DNA of 64,000 nucleotides from HGM04593 sp045631905 (GTDB lineage: Bacteria; Bacteroidota; Bacteroidia; Bacteroidales; Bacteroidaceae), in the NCBI GenBank assembly GCA_045631905.1, contig JAZQVO010000003.1, forward strand, positions 19,634-83,633, written 5' to 3'. The notes beneath the pieces were generated by a model, which did not search any database, had not been told where the DNA came from, and was given only the letters and a program-made list of their open reading frames with translations. This document shows positions 62,642 to 64,000 of the stretch, one piece after another (position 1 is the stretch's first letter; each line of letters opens with the position of its first letter). Made by a program: the position numbers and the translations under genes.

Positions 62642-63226
62642 ATGGTGCAAATAGGAGATGCGATAGTATCGTTCGACCTGTTTCAGGAATATTTTTGTTG
62701 CAACCCTTCGCACTGCAAAGGTATATGCTGTGTGGAGGGCGATGCGGGAGCTCCCGTGCTCATGGAAGAGGTGGAGAAGCTCGAAGAGGCGTTAGAGGTG
62801 GTGGCTCACGAGATGACACCTGCCGCACGCGCCATAGCCGACGAACAGGGTGTTGTGTATAACGACCGCGACGGCGACCTTGTTACCTCGATAGTGAACG
62901 GCAAAGATTGTATTTTTGCTTCGCGCGACGAGAACGGCTGTTGCATCTGTCTCATAGAGAGGGCCTACAACGAAGGTCGCATAGGGTGGCGCAAACCAAT
63001 ATCGTGCTATCTCTACCCTGTGCGTCTGCGCAAGGTGGGCGACCTCACGGCTGTGAACCTCCATAAGTGGGACGTTTGTAATTGCGCATTCGTCAAAGGA
63101 CGTCGTAAAGGCATACGCGCCTATCGTTTCCTCGAAGGCCCCCTCACCGAGCGTTTTGGCAAAGAGTGGTACAAAGAACTTCTTGTGGTTGCCGAAGAAC
63201 TTGAAAAACAGGGGTATATAAAGTAG
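62642..63226 (+). CDS. DUF3109 cysteine-rich protein
   Basis: A 194-residue soluble protein of the DUF3109 family, common in Bacteroidetes. Cysteines cluster as FCCNPSHCKGICC (about 18-30), then ENGCCICLIE, ISCYLYPVR and WDVCNCAFVKG, a layout reminiscent of YkgJ-type metal or Fe-S binding proteins. Function unknown. It follows gpmI after a terminator; the next reading frame downstream begins inside its stop region. Confidence 0.85.
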   Translation: MVQIGDAIVSFDLFQEYFCCNPSHCKGICCVEGDAGAPVLMEEVEKLEEALEVVAHEMTPAARAIADEQGVVYNDRDGDLVTSIVNGKDCIFASRDENGCCICLIERAYNEGRIGWRKPISCYLYPVRLRKVGDLTAVNLHKWDVCNCAFVKGRRKGIRAYRFLEGPLTERFGKEWYKELLVVAEELEKQGYIK

Positions 63227-63755
63227 AATCCCCGAAGGTGTTACTTGTTATGTTGTACCTTTCGTAAGCACAAAAGCTGCTTTGGTGGCGATAGAAGGTG
63301 ATGTGCTCCCTGCATATACAGCTGTTATAGTTGAGGCAGGCAAGGGTTCTTATAAGTTTAACTATGGTAGCACTCACAGTGCATACAACGGTGAGAACAA
63401 CCTTGGTGGTACTTTGGTGAACACAATCATCACCCCCGCCGCTAACGAGACATACTACATACTTGGTGTAGGTAGCAACGGTATCGGCCTCTACCAGCCC
63501 GCTCTCGAAGAGGCAGAGGGTACAGCATTCTTGAACAACGCCAACAAAGCATACTTGAAGATTGTTAGCGAGAACGTTGCTCAGGCAGCTAAGTACTTCT
63601 CATTCTCATTCGGCGAGGGCACAACAGGCATCGAGGGTATCGCGGCAGAGGGTGCAAACAACGGCAAGATCTATGACATCACAGGTCGTGAGGTTAAGGC
63701 TATTACAGCTCCCGGTCTCTACATCATCAACGGCAAAAAAGTTGTGTTTAAGTGA
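63222..63755 (+). pseudogene. Start-less C-terminal fragment of a T9SS-type surface protein
   Basis: The frame opens right after a TAA at 63219-63221, inside the 3' end of the DUF3109 gene, and reads IPEGVTCYVVPFVSTKAALV, then AIEGDVLPAYTAVIVEAGKG. These are the beta-repeat phrases that precede the sorting domain in Bacteroidales surface proteins. It ends with a sorting-domain-like tail: KIYDITGREVKAITAPGLYI, then INGKKVVFK. There is no ATG before the homologous sequence; the first possible start (TTG 63282) falls in the middle of the module. It is therefore most likely the tail of a larger gene whose 5' part has been lost. Confidence 0.65.
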
Positions 63756-63881
63756 GAGGAACGGTAATTAAGCTTGCTTAAATGAATGTTCCCGAACGAG
63801 AATAACTTCGCCGAAGGCAAAGTTGTTGTAAAGTAATTTTAAGAGGTTGAACTTAAACGAAAATTAAAAGAATTAAACAAT

Positions 63882-64000
63882 ATGAAAAAGACTTATGTAT
63901 CACCTCTTACAAACGAGGTAAATGTAGCTACTGACAATGTTATGTCTACAACATCTTTCACCATGAATGAGGAGAAGATAAGCACAAGCGGTCAGCTCGG
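63882..64000 (+). CDS. Short MKKTYxxP-type protein, partial (runs off right edge)
   Basis: From the ATG at 63882 the frame reads MKKTYVSPLTNEVNVATDNV, then MSTTSFTMNEEKISTSGQL, and remains open at the window end (39 codons). Bacteroidales genomes carry many short hypothetical proteins beginning MKKxYxxPxxEV with an otherwise variable body; this one has no signal peptide or membrane segment. The A-rich tract before the ATG (TTAAAAGAATTAAACAAT) fits a real start. Function unknown. Confidence 0.6.
   Translation, partial: MKKTYVSPLTNEVNVATDNVMSTTSFTMNEEKISTSGQL

Noticed and set aside
63786..63836. Seventeen-codon ORF (MFPNENNFAEGKVVVK) after the T9SS tail
   Set aside because: Resembles the last residues of another sorting-domain tail, but is too short to distinguish from chance; possibly a further eroded copy.
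1..64000. CRISPR arrays, prophage or intact insertion sequences
   Set aside because: No regularly spaced direct repeats, transposase or phage structural genes were seen; the only recombinase has the features of a housekeeping XerD.

Overview
The window comes from an anaerobic member of the Bacteroidales, most likely gut- or mucosa-associated. Four type IX secretion system (T9SS) genes are present (porU, porV, porG, porT). Promoters match the Bacteroidetes consensus (TTG or TTTG, about 19-20 bp, then TAnnTTTG or TATCTTCG), and starts are preceded by A/T-rich sequence rather than strong Shine-Dalgarno sites. Oxygen-sensitive or oxygen-defence enzymes occur together: class I fumarase, rubrerythrin, 2x[4Fe-4S] ferredoxin, flavodiiron protein. 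The family within the order cannot be fixed from this sequence alone.

Layout. 1-2233 (minus): argH (cut by the left edge), an SRPBCC protein, pyrE, and a separate SUI1-like factor. 2379-9960 (plus): rex, an FAH-family hydrolase, porU, porV, ispF and a metallophosphoesterase whose N-terminus looks frameshifted. 10027-11106: ribD. 11196-19333 (plus): an envelope-biogenesis operon with a DUF6242 lipoprotein, porG, uppS, bamA, three Skp/OmpH paralogues and murI, ending at a perfect bidirectional terminator. 19398-21620 (minus): LolC/E-like permease, rbfA, O-methyltransferase. 21774-28673 (plus): xerD, an OmpA/TPR-like lipoprotein, dprA, hflX, fumarase. 28846-30701: rubrerythrin, a 30-residue membrane microprotein, ferredoxin, porT.

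30764-32986 is the most distinctive locus. A consensus promoter is followed by an 18-codon leader ORF with three consecutive Trp codons and a mutually exclusive antiterminator/terminator, all upstream of trpB (TrpB2 type) and a YqiA-like esterase. 33095-38974 is an operon of a TonB-dependent receptor, a two-module calycin-like lipoprotein, a DUF4091 protein and a flavodiiron protein. 39111-46021 (minus) holds an MscS channel, a 1,272-residue GH95 fucosidase with N-terminal repeat modules and a T9SS-type tail, and a K+/H+ antiporter. 46157-48629 (minus): CPBP protease, ribF, HAD phosphatase. A CAT-anticodon tRNA lies at 48758, followed by the remnant of an AAA ATPase gene.

49177-55464 (minus) is the operon topA-aroK-speA-argB-ygjP. 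55628-60779 (minus) is Nudix-TPR-barrel. 61055-63226 (plus) holds gpmI and a DUF3109 protein. The right edge has a start-less C-terminal fragment of a T9SS-type surface protein and the beginning of a short MKKTYxxP-type peptide gene. Together the genes serve cell-envelope assembly (BAM, Skp, Lol, T9SS, peptidoglycan precursors) and core anaerobic metabolism. No CRISPR array, prophage or intact insertion sequence was seen.
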